A stretch of 64,000 nt of DNA from Urophycis tenuis (Eukaryota > Chordata > Actinopteri > Gadiformes > Phycidae), in NCBI GenBank assembly GCA_036785325.1, contig JAXIVH010000005.1:10744254-10808253 (forward strand), read 5' to 3'. This document shows positions 20,124 through 31,496 of this stretch, piece by piece (the first letter of the stretch is position 1; each line of letters begins with the position of its first letter). A model generated the notes under the pieces. The model searched no databases and was not told the DNA's origin. It saw nothing but the letters and a program-made list of their open reading frames with translations. The position numbers were made by a program, and so were the translations under genes.

Positions 20124-20738
20124 CAGTCTTACACTTTCTTGGTTTACAAAAATTTACTAGAATGACAATAATGTTCATGAATCAATCAATCAATCTAAAT
20201 TTACTCCACAAAACAAACACATGTATTGTAGAAGAGAGGACCCACTTGTGTGATGGGTTTTTATTGATAACCTATTGACATCAGGATCGATCAGCATTTT
20301 ACTACAGATATGTCCACATTTTTTGAAGCTCAGATCAATTTGAATTGTTACACATTGCGACATTACAAGGAGAAGATGCGGCTAAAACAGGTAACAGCCA
20401 TGCAAATGATGGAAAATATAAATCAGAAAGACCAGCACATGCATTCTATTTAATTCCTGAAGTCCATTTAACTGTGTTATCTTTGGGGCATCATAGGTGG
20501 ATGGTTCAATCTTCAGTATCTATCATGAAGTCCGTCGGGTCTGTAAACGTTGGGATCTCCTCCGTTACGTCCCCATCGGTTAGCCTCCTGGTCAGCAGCT
20601 GAGTCCTCATGTCCACGCCCACTGCTTCCCTGAAACCTCTCTCTGGCATCACTAGAAAACAACGAGACACATTCAAAGCACCATCACCAGAAACACCACA
20701 AAATCTATCATTTTACAAACATGAACAAACGATGTAGC
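19847..20738. repeat. SAA 3'-end duplication, copy B
   Basis: Direct repeat of 15931-16823. It differs by scattered substitutions and small indels, by a (TG)n expansion at 20083-20120 and by loss of the left part of the small transposon. Its right border is abrupt, where LTR-retrotransposon sequence begins. Confidence 0.9.
20513..20651 (-). pseudogene. Last exon of a third SAA copy, rest of gene missing
   Basis: 139-nt exon, same length and phase as the last exon of the intact gene, with an intact acceptor (TCTAG), an open frame and a TGA stop. It reads DARERFQGSSGRGHED then SAADQEANRWGRNG, and ends PDGLHDRY. Only about 87 bp of intron precede it before the retrotransposon, so the other exons are absent and no full protein can be made. 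Of 14 base differences from the intact copy, 13 change amino acids. Confidence 0.9.
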
Positions 20739-22040
20739 TCGCGCCAGCCACGGTCAGGTGAACGCCCTCTCTGTTCACCCCATGGGCGAGACTGACAGCC
20801 CTGCTCCCCACAGGCACACTGACACTGACCTCCACGTACTGGGTGAGGGGCTTTCCGTTCATCTTTCCAGCGGCTGGATCGCAGTCGGTTGTTTTTACTC
20901 TGCCATCTGTTTCATTTCCATTCTCATTTCCCTCATATCTGCAGTAAGTCTGTCCATAGCTCTGTACAAGCCACCTCCATCAGATATGGAGTGCACCATG
21001 GCCGCTGCACTGCTTTCAGCGAGAGGCTGATGTACCTGTGTGTTGACATAGTCCATCTTTAAGGCCTCTCTGGCCATCTCACACCGGCCGGCGATGGTCA
21101 GGGCTTCATCCAAATCAGTAGCTCCCTGCTCGTGACATTTAGCTCTCAGAGCCGGGTCAAGTCCAGCCAGAAATCTGTGAAATTTCTCCACTTTCTGAGC
21201 TATATCACCGTAGCCTGGGAATGCCTCTTTCTGCTGCATATACTTCCAGACTCGGAGCACGGAGGCGGGCAGAGAGGTTTGCTCTGAAACAGTCTAGAAA
21301 ATGTATTTGTCCGAAAGCCTCCTGCAATTTCTCTTTTATCTTAGCATAATCCGCCTGAACGGCCGCTGGCAAGCTATCCCAAAGAAGAAAAGCAGCCTTT
21401 GTCAGGCGTGTTGGTAAAATCCTCACCAGCTCATAGTCAAAGTCACCGCCAGTGCCTCCAACCAGCGCCTTCACGCCACTTCATATTGTCTGGCCCAGCA
21501 CGGGAAACTTTGTTTTTCCTCACCGGAAAATGGTGGCGGCAGCTCAATCCTTACGTTGCTGGCGAACGGCTTTTCTCCACGTCGCTCACTGTAGTTATAG
21601 TCCAGCGGATCCTCGTATTTCCACATGTTGCTCCTAAATTATCTCAGAAGACAGCAGCCAGATGAATGAAGTCTTCGTGCCCACACCGTTCTGACTTTCC
21701 GACACGACGAAGCTCCTCCGTTGCTAGCTGAGGCTAACTGACTCTCCGAACTTTTCTTTTCGGTAATTTAGACTTATTCTTTTATGGGACGTTGGCACAA
21801 AGATCCCACCGCTGCCACCAATGTAGCCGAGGGTTTCTCGATGTCGCCTTTACTTTATAATATTAGAAAACAACAAATACGGAGGTTTCAGTTTTAGAGG
21901 ACCACTTTATTTCGTACCTCTTTCCACAGTGAAACTCCACAACAACCCCACAGCGTAACACTTCCGCTCTCTGCTAAGCCTTCAAAAACTTATAACCGGA
22001 ACTTAAAATCAGCGAGGCAAGTCCATAAAAATAGGTTACA
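20739..22040 (-). mobile_element. LTR retrotransposon fragment: 5' LTR plus partial gag
   Basis: Minus-strand element with one 219-bp LTR (22040-21822) that starts TGTAACC and ends GGCTACA. It contains an AATAAA signal and is followed by a primer-binding-site-like TGGTGGCAGCGGTGGGATC. A partial gag frame follows (about 21640-20740), with a frameshift near 21260; it has a capsid-like region followed by a coiled, Met-rich segment. Everything after that, including pol and the 3' LTR, is missing, and the break coincides with the end of SAA copy B. It is probably Ty3/gypsy-like. Confidence 0.75.
21822..22040 (-). repeat. 219-bp LTR of the element above
   Basis: Ends are TG...CA with inverted TGTA/TACA tips, and a polyadenylation motif lies inside. 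The partner LTR is absent, so no target-site duplication can be tested. Confidence 0.75.
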
Positions 22041-22478
22041 CTAACAATACATTAAAAAGTGAAACACTCATACTTGCCTGGCAAGATGCTAAAACAGCAA
22101 TTTAATGTAAACAGGTTGGGTTTCACAGCATCTTATTTAGGTGTTTATTTTTCTTGTATTGTGTGTACTTGTATACTTATATTTTGTATACTTAGTTGCT
22201 ATTTGTCATTTTAAATATCATTGTCATTATGTGCAGAATTTATTTATTTTGTTTCTATGAAAGATTTTCACCAGAATACTACATGGCTAATGGAAATGGC
22301 TTCAACTGATTGCACCTTGGAACATAAAATGAAGAAAAGGAAAAGTTCTAGTTCTACCTCTGGGTAGATGACTCCATCCATGGGAAGATTGCATGGCAAA
22401 ACCATAGAAAACTTGACAACAAGCTTCAAGCATTTCGATTGCAAGGTTAACCATTGCTAGTATACAACGTGGTGTTGC

Positions 22479-22506
<28 letters not shown>

Positions 22507-22519
<13 letters not shown>

Positions 22520-22707
22520 AAATTGTGTAAATAATTGTTGTTACATCACTTGGGCACCAGAGGCAGGCAGGTAATCACAGTGGTCACATAGTTTATAAAG
22601 GGGTGTGTGTGTGTGTGCTAAATTGTGTAAATAATTGTTGTTACATCACTTGGGCACCAGAGGGCATAGGCAGGTAATCACAGTGGTCACATAGTTTATA
22701 AAGGGGA
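22507..22707. repeat. 100-bp tandem duplication, (TG)n-linked
   Basis: Two copies of a block running from a (TG)n run through CTAAATTGTGTAAATAATTG to GTTTATAAAGGGG, nearly identical apart from a 5-base indel. The right copy continues to about 22937 (ending CGCTACACA) and could be a solo LTR with its start duplicated. That reading is tentative. Confidence 0.85.
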
Positions 22708-22988
22708 GTCACAGGTGAATAGGATTGGGGAATTATAAATTAAGGGAGCCCGTTTTTCGACGGGGGGGGGTACTGTTTTTTTGTTTTGTTTTGTTCTATC
22801 GTATTGTTAGTACCTTTGTATCTTTCATATTTTCGATTTTCTACTCCAGGGCAGACCTCATTTTTTGCACCATGACGCGATTGAATTGACTTTAGATTCC
22901 CCGAACTGGCGTTTTTTTGTTGTAGATCGCCGCTACACAATGTATACATAGGCCTACAAGGTAGAAACATACATGCTTGAAATATAAT

Positions 22989-23143
22989 GGGACACTGAAC
23001 AGCGGCCTCTAGTGGTTAACAGAAAATACTACACTGACTAGCGGCCTCTGGTGGTCAGACATGAAACGCAACTAAACAGCGCTCACCGGTGGTTCAAATG
23101 AAAAATTACACTGAACAACGGCCGTGGTTCCCAGAAAATAATG
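22989..23143. repeat. Four diverged 38-bp ACAGCGGCC units
   Basis: Tandem ACACTGAACAGCGGCC-type units related to those at 9686-9762, each followed by a TCTGGTGGTT-like core and A-rich spacer. Confidence 0.85.
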
Positions 23144-24560
23144 GACAAGTCTGACTGTATAATTCGACATTTTATGTATAATACTTATATGCTCATGCAC
23201 TATATCCCTACACATCTGTGCATTGTTGCCATCAACGTATAACTTGCCACTTTATGTATAATACTTGCATGCCATGCACTTTATATAATTCTCCAAAGCT
23301 GCTTTATTTCATCTCCATCGGTGCTCTTACTTTGTTCCGAGATGATGCCCTTATTTTAATGTACTTTTTCTTTGAATTTACTTCCATGTTGGAAGAGACC
23401 TCGTTCAATACATTTCATTGTACAGTGTGCATTGTTGGGAAGGATACTTTTAAAATGTATCCAGTTACAGAATACAGAATATCTTGCCCAAAAATGTAAT
23501 TTGTAACATATTCCGTTACATTACTCAATCTGAGTATTGTATTCTGAATTCTTGGATTGCTTCCACATTGAATTGCATTTTATAAGTGTAGCAATGTGGC
23601 ATCAATTCCTATTCTGGTGTGGTCTTCTGTTCCAACTGGCTGAATGTGTTGGGCCCGAGTCTCCCTGAAAGACTTTGCTGTAGAGGAACAAAGACTATAA
23701 GGGTATGTTTATGCAAAAGATATGACCAACATACAAATTGACCAATTTTCACTTTCTTTATTTACTTGGCTGTCAATAGTGAGAAAATGGACAAACAAAA
23801 ATTATGTTGTTTCTGTACAGAATGTGCTATTACATCCAATGTAACTTTTTCCCCCCACTGAGCTAAGAGCATAGGTGTCCCTATAAAATCACCTTAAAAT
23901 AAAAAGCACCAGAAGGAAACTTGCATTTTCCCTTACCCTTTTCCTTAATTTACAGGATAAAAACATAAAAGGATGATATGAAACATTTGCATGTCAACTA
24001 AACGGGTAGATACAACTATAAAATAGCAAGGTGACCAATAAAACTACAGCAGAGAACTATCCCTGGCTAACATACTTGAATATTGTATAAGGACGAAACG
24101 ATCAAAGGCATTTGATCACAGCAGACAAGTTCACTGAAAAAAGTATAACCTTGCTCAAAATAAAAAAAGATGTCCAGATATCACATCTAAAATATTTGAC
24201 TTCACAGAATCTAAATTGATTCACTTGTTGTGACCTGATTATTTTATGTTGATGTAAACAATAATACTGCATTTGACCCAACCTTAAGTATTTGCCTTGA
24301 TCCAAATGATTTTCTCAACATTTCAGTTGTTGAACCAAACTAATATATTGAAATTGAACCAACCTAATATATTTACCTTTTAACTAAATTAACATGATTA
24401 ATGTTTGCATTGACACCAGTTAATTTATTTACACATAACCAAAGTACAATTTATTATAATTTGCATTTCCCATCTTAAAAACTCCATAAAAAAGACACTT
24501 GGCCAACAGATTACTTTAAATGTATTTATTCATCTTTAACATTTGAACCATATGTAACAT
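23144..24560. other. No gene seen
   Basis: AT-rich non-coding sequence; one short tandem echo (CACTTTATGTATAATACTT-like) at 23166-23280. Confidence 0.55.
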
Positions 24561-24569
24561 ATTTAACAT

Positions 24570-24832
24570 GAGGGGAGGAGAGAGGTGAGGATGGAGAGGA
24601 GGAGAATGGAAAGGAGGAGAAAGGAACAGATGGGAGGGGAGGAGACGGTGGAGAGAAGAGGATAAAGGCTGGAGAGGATGGAGGAGAAGGGATGGGAAAG
24701 GCTGCAGAGGGGAGGAGAGGATGGTGGAGGGGGGGGGGAGGGGGGAGAAGGGAGAAGAAAGGATGGATAGGATGAGAGGCAGGAGAGAGGAGGATTGAGA
24801 GAGCAGGACAGGGCCATGAGGGCAGGGGAGGA
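24570..24832. repeat. Purine-rich GGA/GGGA low-complexity tract
   Basis: About 260 bp of almost pure purine on the plus strand. The Ser/Pro-rich frames across it on the minus strand are repeat artefacts. Confidence 0.85.
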
Positions 24833-24894
24833 CGCGATATACTGTAGCACACAGGAATAATAACAGTGAATTGTTTTCTAAAAAACAACATACT

Positions 24895-24985
24895 GGTATA
24901 CTGCTTTATCAACCTCTGGCGACTGGAATCTCCCTTTTAAATGGGCAGTCTTTAACAAGACAGCATCTGAATCTTTTGCAATCTT
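24895..24985 (-). pseudogene. Second fragment of the multicopy zinc-finger relic family
   Basis: Matches the sequence at about 29780-29860 in the same (minus) orientation: GTCTTTA(A/T)CAAGA and the adjacent blocks align, covering the end of one exon-like piece. Short and without a full frame. Confidence 0.5.
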
Positions 24986-26357
24986 TTCAGCACGGATATA
25001 AACTGTAATGATCTTTAAGAAAGGCAAGTCAAGTAAAACATAGATTCCCTACCAAGCAATTGAACTAGGACAAACACACACATGGTAGTAGGCCTATACA
25101 CAGGCTCTATCAAATCTGAACTGTAATTAAATTAAATATTGCTTCCTGGAAGCAGTGTTGACCCTCAAACGACTAAATTCAAAACTCACTCAAAGCCCAA
25201 CAATATAACATAGCCTTAAATGGCTACAGCACCCTTGGCTAGGTGCAACTAAGTGCCGCTGAGGTTCTCCCCCTCGTAAAGTGCTGGCTAGCAGCTTGTG
25301 GTTACTACAGGCTACCTTAATACACATACACACAAGCACAGGTGCACATACTGTGCACGCCACAAACACACACAAGGATGTGTACACATGGCACACATAC
25401 TACTGTGCAGTGTGGAGTTCACCATTCAGCTTGCGAAACTTGGAGCTCATCTTGTTGGAACCAAGCTCCACCAGGATCTTCTGAGAGCCTCAAAGGTGAA
25501 CCTGAACCCCTGGGGATATTCCATGTTAAGAGCATAACAGAGTCCAAAGAGCATTACCACTCCAGCTGCCATGAAAGGCAACTCAGCGAGGACTTCTACA
25601 CCATCAATGATGATCCCAATCTCTTTGGGCAGTTGTAGAAGGTTTGAGTTCTCTCTGTAGGCGAAGACCGCCATGGTGGTACCGTCTAGCTTTTGCTCGG
25701 CTTGATCTTTCTGGGACATCTGAGGTAAAATATAGGACAAAATGCATGCAGTCAGGCACACTTGATTAATCACCACATCCAATGCCAGAGCTATCAAGCT
25801 TCCCCCAGGATTAGTAAAATTACATCTCATCATGGAGAGACAGAACAGATCTGGACATACCGTGTATTCTTTTATCAGGTCCTCAACACATTCTCCCAGA
25901 TGGATGATAAGAGATTTGAGGACACACTCCCTTCTGACATCAGCATCGGCTCCTGCAGAGACAGTGAAAAAGAGTTACTATGCAATGTGGAGGATAGGCA
26001 AGCTTTTAATACCTATCTCTACCACAAACAGTCGGTGCTTGTACGATTGGATCCATAGCACAAATTAATTCAAAGCAGAGCCATACAGGATCTATGTCAG
26101 AGACCACTGGCAGTTTCTCTTTGACTGGTCAGGCCAATCAATCCTGCCTTTTACAATCCTGCCCTCCCTCAAGACCTGCCAGTGGTCATTGATGTGTTCT
26201 CATCCTGAATGTCTCTGCTTTCAACTAATTTGTGCTGTGGATGAATGTGGATTTGACCTGGAATCAAGGTATTGTTCCTCCAAATCCCCCAAAATGCAAC
26301 TGTGTTTGCACCAGAGGAAGGGCACCTGCTGCTAGTGTGTAAAGCATATTTGCAAAG

Positions 26358-26360
<3 letters not shown>

Positions 26361-26402
<42 letters not shown>
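26361..26402. repeat. (CA)n microsatellite
   Basis: Uninterrupted dinucleotide run in an intron-like gap of the relic. Confidence 0.95.
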
Positions 26403-26404
<2 letters not shown>

Positions 26405-28273
26405 CCTACCAACAGTTTAAAAAGACAGTATTTGCCAAATAATGACTATAACCATAATCACTGACATCAAAATAAAAACCGAAAAGGATACCTATCCCCA
26501 TCAGACAAGGGTTAAAATGCTAACTGTTGTTAGTGGTTAATTATACACAACACCATACCTGATCAAGAAACCCAGGATCGTGGCAGTTTTTGCTTTGGTT
26601 GCTCCTCCTTTCTTTCTGATGATCTTCAGTAGCTGCGTGGAGTACTTGTCCAGCTGGGCCATAAATCTCGTCAGCAAGGGAACTGCAGTAACCTGCACAA
26701 ACTCGGCATTGATCTGTACATGAGGAAGCAGTGGACAATATATATTTTTTTATTATTGAAGACCAACTTGGCACAAGCATTCATTTCCCATCTCCAAACT
26801 ATGACTTAGGTAGAATATGTTATTAAATTGTCAAATATCAAAAGTTATAATTATTCATACAAAATAAATACCCCTCAATTATCATTTAGGTCCCACTAGA
26901 ATGTATGGTCTACAACAATCATGTAACAATCGTTCCCCATTCGGCTGTTTTGGTTATGATTTGTTGTTGTTCATTCTCAAAGATTGTCGGTCCGTCAAAA
27001 TTTCATTGAGTAATAATTTCAGAAAAAATATAATGTTGCCCCTTGGATGTATTATTTCTGAAAAAAATGTTTATAATCCACACATTATTTTACCTTAAGG
27101 CATTAATATAGAAGAGGTTAAGAAAGGTGTACCTCTTCCATCTAAAATAGAGCTGCCCATCTTTCCATGAGATTCTCGATGGAAGGCTTCTGATCCACAG
27201 CCTCTTGCCTCCTAAACTCGAAGGTCCAGGCCATCTTCTCCCGTATGGTTTTCTCATTGTTTCTTTTATTTACTTCAGTCAGATCCGATGTTCTCTCTTG
27301 CTGCAGGATTTCTGGAGTCTCCATGCTGGGTTGAGGATAGTAATTGGCCTCACCTCTTCTTGCCTTTTTGTTGTTCTTTGCTGGGACTTGGATTTTCACC
27401 ATGAGTTCAATACCACCTAAAATACGCACCTCGCCACCACCTAAAATAACGAAGGACAGGGAAACACAAAATACATGGCATCAGCTCCCACTGCAGGTTT
27501 CGACAGATGAATAAAAGCATTTTTGCCAAATAAATGCCAAATAAATAGATGTCTTCACACACAGCAGGACCAAAGCATTACTTCACATTCACAACCACAT
27601 TGTGTGGGCATAAAGAGGACAGGTTAAAATTGTAATAAGTGCAGTGTGTCAGATTGCCCCAGTGTCAATTAAGTGCCCATTTAACCTTTTTAGTATTAAT
27701 TATATGCAAATAGGATGTTTTAGAGAAAATACAGACCTTAAACTTATATCTCTTCAGGGTAATCAAACGCACTCCTCCAACAGTGTAATCCACCAGCGGA
27801 TATGGATCAGTCAGTTCATCTGGCGCCACAAGTATTATGTCTTTGGTGGAGCTCACTTCAAGTTTAAAGGCCCTAAAGTATTCCAAGTGCCACGCCCTCA
27901 GCTTCCGAACAATGAAAAAAAGGTTTTCCATCAGAACCAACATGTGGATGATTTCTGTGAATTCAGGGATCGCTGCCAAAGATCCATGTGCAAGGAGCAT
28001 TCCAGTTCTTTAGTTGAATCCATCGTAAGTGACATTCTTTGCCAGACACACATTGTCCACAGTTCGGTGTTTCAGCCGTATAGTATAGCTTGTGCGATCT
28101 CCTCTTTCTTTTAAAAAAGTTGAAACATTTGACACTTCCAGAATAGGTTTTTGAGAGTACATTAATACCTGCTGTGCCACGTGAAATTGGTCTCACTCTG
28201 CCAAAGACAACACCAAATTCTTGAAAGATCTTGTATATAAAACAACTCTTAAAAAAACATTCTTTGCTTCAAA

Positions 28274-28676
28274 TCTCAAAGTCCATCCATCCATCCATCC
28301 ATCTGTCCTCTTCCGCTTATCCGGGGTCGGGTCGCGGGGGCAGCAGCCTAAGCAGGGAAGCCCAGACTTCCCTTTCCTCAGCTACTTTGTCCAGCTCTTC
28401 CTGGGGGATCCCGAGGCGTTCCCAGGCCAGCCGAGAGACATAGTCTCTCCAGTGTATCCTGGGTCTTCCCTGGGGTCTCCTACCAGTGGGACCTGCCCTG
28501 AACACCTCACCAGGGAGGCGTCCGGGAGGCATCTTAACTAGATGCCCGAGCCACCTCATCTGGCTCCTCTCAACGCGGAGGAGCAGCGGGTCTACTCCGA
28601 GTTCCTCCCGGATGGCCGAGCTTCTCACCCTATCTCTAAGGGAGAGCCCAGGCCCCTTGCGGATTCTCAAAGTCCA
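28274..28676 (-). mobile_element. Rex3 (RTE-type) LINE 3' fragment with 12-bp target-site duplication
   Basis: 379-bp insert (28286-28664) whose minus-strand frame reads LLLRVERSQMRWLGHLVKM, then MPPGRLPGEVFRAGPTGRRP and WERLGIPQEELDKVAEERE, and ends LLPPRPDPG. This is the C-terminal end of Rex3, with a (GATG)n-type 3' tail. TCTCAAAGTCCA flanks it at 28274-28285 and 28665-28676. It is severely 5'-truncated and splits an exon-like piece of the relic. Confidence 0.92.
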
Positions 28677-30012
28677 AAGAAAGACTAATTGTCCAAATTG
28701 ACGAATAATTTGAGGATAGTGTTCCAAATAATGATGCTTAGGCAGCAGGTTGTAGTCTGGGAAAACCTCTTGAAGTCGTGCTCTGAGATCTTGAAATTCA
28801 AATATGCAATCGATTCCTCTGTATGAACAGGTGAGACAAAAAGGTCCCCAATATCCTTTAGATCAGTCAGTATTTTCCATGCAGGTTCTTCAACAGGCAC
28901 CTTCTGGCCAACAAGGAAGGGGAAAAACCTTAACAAACACCAGTTATCGTGGGAATTGCCACCTATCATCTTTCGAGATGCAAAGTTCAACAGCACGATG
29001 GGGACAATTAACTCTGTCAATCCACTTAAAGGGGAAATGTAGTATAGACTTGTTTAAATATGCAAGTGTAAAGTATTTCTTAGCTTTATGTCTGTCCATC
29101 TTCACATCTATCTCTGCAGTATAGTAACAATCCCTTCAAATAAATCATGGACCAGATCTGGAGGGAAACCGGTAGTAACTTTGAAATTGAGTTTCTCAGA
29201 GAGGACACATCTCCTCTTGACACCACAGAAATTGTTCAGAGATTCTTTCTCAATGGTTTTGAGATGGTCTGAGTGAAGGTATTCTGATCTTGATGTAAAA
29301 GCTCCAATGTCTACTTGCTTAGTTTGAATTTCTGATTTGGAAGCTGTACAAAATCGGCATACACTGTACATGACCACTTGAAAAACTCAAGAAATCCAGC
29401 GACGCTGTTGGCTCCAAGATTGTCGGCTATAACACACTGTACTGTTCCCTTAACACATTTCCCTAACTTTGGCAAAAACATGCCATACTGTTCCAAGGAA
29501 TTTAAATCACAAATGAGAGGCTCGAGTACTACTTCATAGCCATACACCTTCAAATCATTACTTCTGACTAGAAGAGCCAAGTGTATCAATGACAGTGAAG
29601 ATTGATAACCGGGGGACAGATTACCTAAAGTCCAATAGAGGGCACAGATTTCAGGATTTTGTCGTGATGTCCCAATGAGATTACATATTTCGAAATCATC
29701 AATATAAAGGTTAAGTGAAATTGCACACATTGTCTTTAGACAGAAGTGTGTTATTTCTGAAAATTTCACCATCAAAAGGTAAACTGCTTCATCACTCTCG
29801 GGTGACTAATATTTCCCTTTCAAATTAGCAGTCTTTATCAAGATAGAATCTGATTTGGGCTTCAAAGAGGTAGACAATGGGCCTTGTTTCACTACTGCTT
29901 TTTGAATTGAATGTGAAGAACACAGAACAGTGGCTAGCTCCTCAACAACAGATGCTTCCACATGACAATCATTATCTCCCAAAACCTGATAAATTGTTTT
30001 TAGACTAAGGCC

Positions 30013-30409
30013 TTAGTTATGCTTCGTTTATACTTCCGCGTCGACGCGACGCGTTGGGACGGCGGACCCACGGCGGACCCTTTGCGGACCCTTTGCGGAC
30101 CCTTTACGTCCTCGACGTGCACCTCCCCAAATCCTAGACGCGCGTCGAGGCGACGCCGTCCCAACGCGTTGGCTTTGGCTGTGATTGGTCCGCGAACTAC
30201 ATTTGCTGGAGATCGCTTTTCCGGTTTCCATTCGTAAACACCGCCACGGTGTAAACACAGCCTTGATAAATGCTTCGACTGATTGGCGACAACATATATA
30301 TATATATACATATATGTCCGTATGTGATGACCATTCTGGTCATTACGGATTACTAGCGAGTTAAAAAAAAGTTTACAGAAATGAAGGCAAAAGTTTTATA
30401 TATGTATAT

Positions 30410-30460
<51 letters not shown>

Positions 30461-30684
30461 TTCATTTCATTTCTGTAAACTTTTTTTAACTAGTAATCAG
30501 TATGTAATGACCAGAATGGTCATTCTGGTCCCTCTACCGGTGTGGCAACGAATTGCATTTCGAGACGTAAACCCCACGCAATCCCTCCGTTGAAGTATCA
30601 CGGGCTTATGACGGCGTCCGAGCAACGGCGTGGCCATTGCGTGATCACGACGCGATCCCTACGCAGAAGCATAAACCGGGCTTA
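30013..30684. mobile_element. MITE-like element with TTA target site and nested palindrome
   Basis: The left end GTTATGCTTCGTTTATACTT and the right end (read inward) GCCCGGTTTATGCTTCTGCG are similar terminal inverted repeats, flanked by TTA on both sides as in Harbinger-type elements. It contains three tandem GCGGACCCTTT units (30073-30105) and an internal palindrome at 30323-30525. It has no coding frame and interrupts the relic gene. Confidence 0.6.
30323..30525. repeat. Palindrome around a (TA)n core
   Basis: The left arm (about 30323-30389) and right arm (about 30457-30525) are near reverse complements (ATGACCATTCTGGTCAT at one end, TTTACAGAAATGAAGGCA at the other), separated by a (TA)n run (30414-30456). 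Confidence 0.85.
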
Positions 30685-31496
30685 AGTGGCACCGACAGTT
30701 CCAATAAGATGTTGTAGTTCCTCAAGCAATTTGTTGAAAGTTGTACTGGAGACATAAGTATGTATGTTCCAATTTAAGTAAAAGTGAAGGCAATTTCAGT
30801 TCAAATTCCTTTTTTAAAATCTCTAGACTCTTCAGTGGTTGGCTCATCCAGCTGTACTTCTTCTTTCGGGTCTGAGTTCAATGATTCAGAAGGATTGGAG
30901 ATGAGTGATGTGACAATTATTCCACTTTTAAAGTCATTAATGGTGCTTGACTGATGCTTTATTCATTTATGGGTCTGGAAACTGCTGTATATGTTTGTTT
31001 GTATGTTGTATGAACAACCATCAAACATACAAGAGAATTGTTCATTTTTTTTCAACTGTTGATTGATATGAACAAAAAATCATACTCCGTGGAAAGCTGA
31101 TTGTTGCACTTGAATGAAGAGACCTTTTGTGTGGACTCCTGAGAAGGATGATTCCTAGTAAGATGTTTGTGTAGACCATTCCATGTCTTGGAAAAACAGG
31201 GGCAATGTGCATGGATGCAAGGTAAGGTAAGGTATGGCAAGGACGGCGGCTACCGTGAGACCTATGGTCAATGCGGTAATGTTGTAGCTCAGATCTTTCT
31301 GAAAATGACAGGCTGCAGTCTTTGCATTTCCACATCAGATACCTGAGAAAACAAAGGAAGTAATAATAAATTCCCTTACAGGTGATACTGATCTGTGTTG
31401 ATCTGTGTTTTTTAATCTTTAACTCGAAAATGTAATTCCATGCGAGGAATTACTTGTGCATAGGAATGCCCGTAATCATTGACATAAATTTAGTTG

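Larger units (their letters stand above)
25440..31335 (-). pseudogene. Decayed multicopy fish gene: C2H2 fingers to SAMD3-like C-terminus
   Basis: Minus-strand relic in this order. Start MWKCKDCSLSFSERSELQHY (31335), then CPCFSKTWNGLHKHLTRNH with C2H2-like spacing and SCMFDGCSYNIQT. An acidic linker and a Leu-rich helix follow (30.95-30.69 kb), then IDDFEICNLIGTSRQNPEIC and CVIADNLGANSVAGFLEFF (29775-29311). Next are CRFC with FPPDLVHDLFEGI, GNSHDNWCLLRFFPFLVGQ (about 28960), and LITLKRYKF (27.75 kb). The SAMD3-like exons are about 27444-27133, 26713-26559, 25952-25861 and 25719-25447, with plausible splice borders and reading NNEKTIREKMAWTFEFRRQE, LLTRFMAQLDKYSTQLLKI and MLFGLCYALNMEYP. It has several frameshifts and stops (for example after ALF at about 27149 and after QTHK near 30967) and two transposon insertions. 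Function of the family is unknown to me. Confidence 0.7.
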
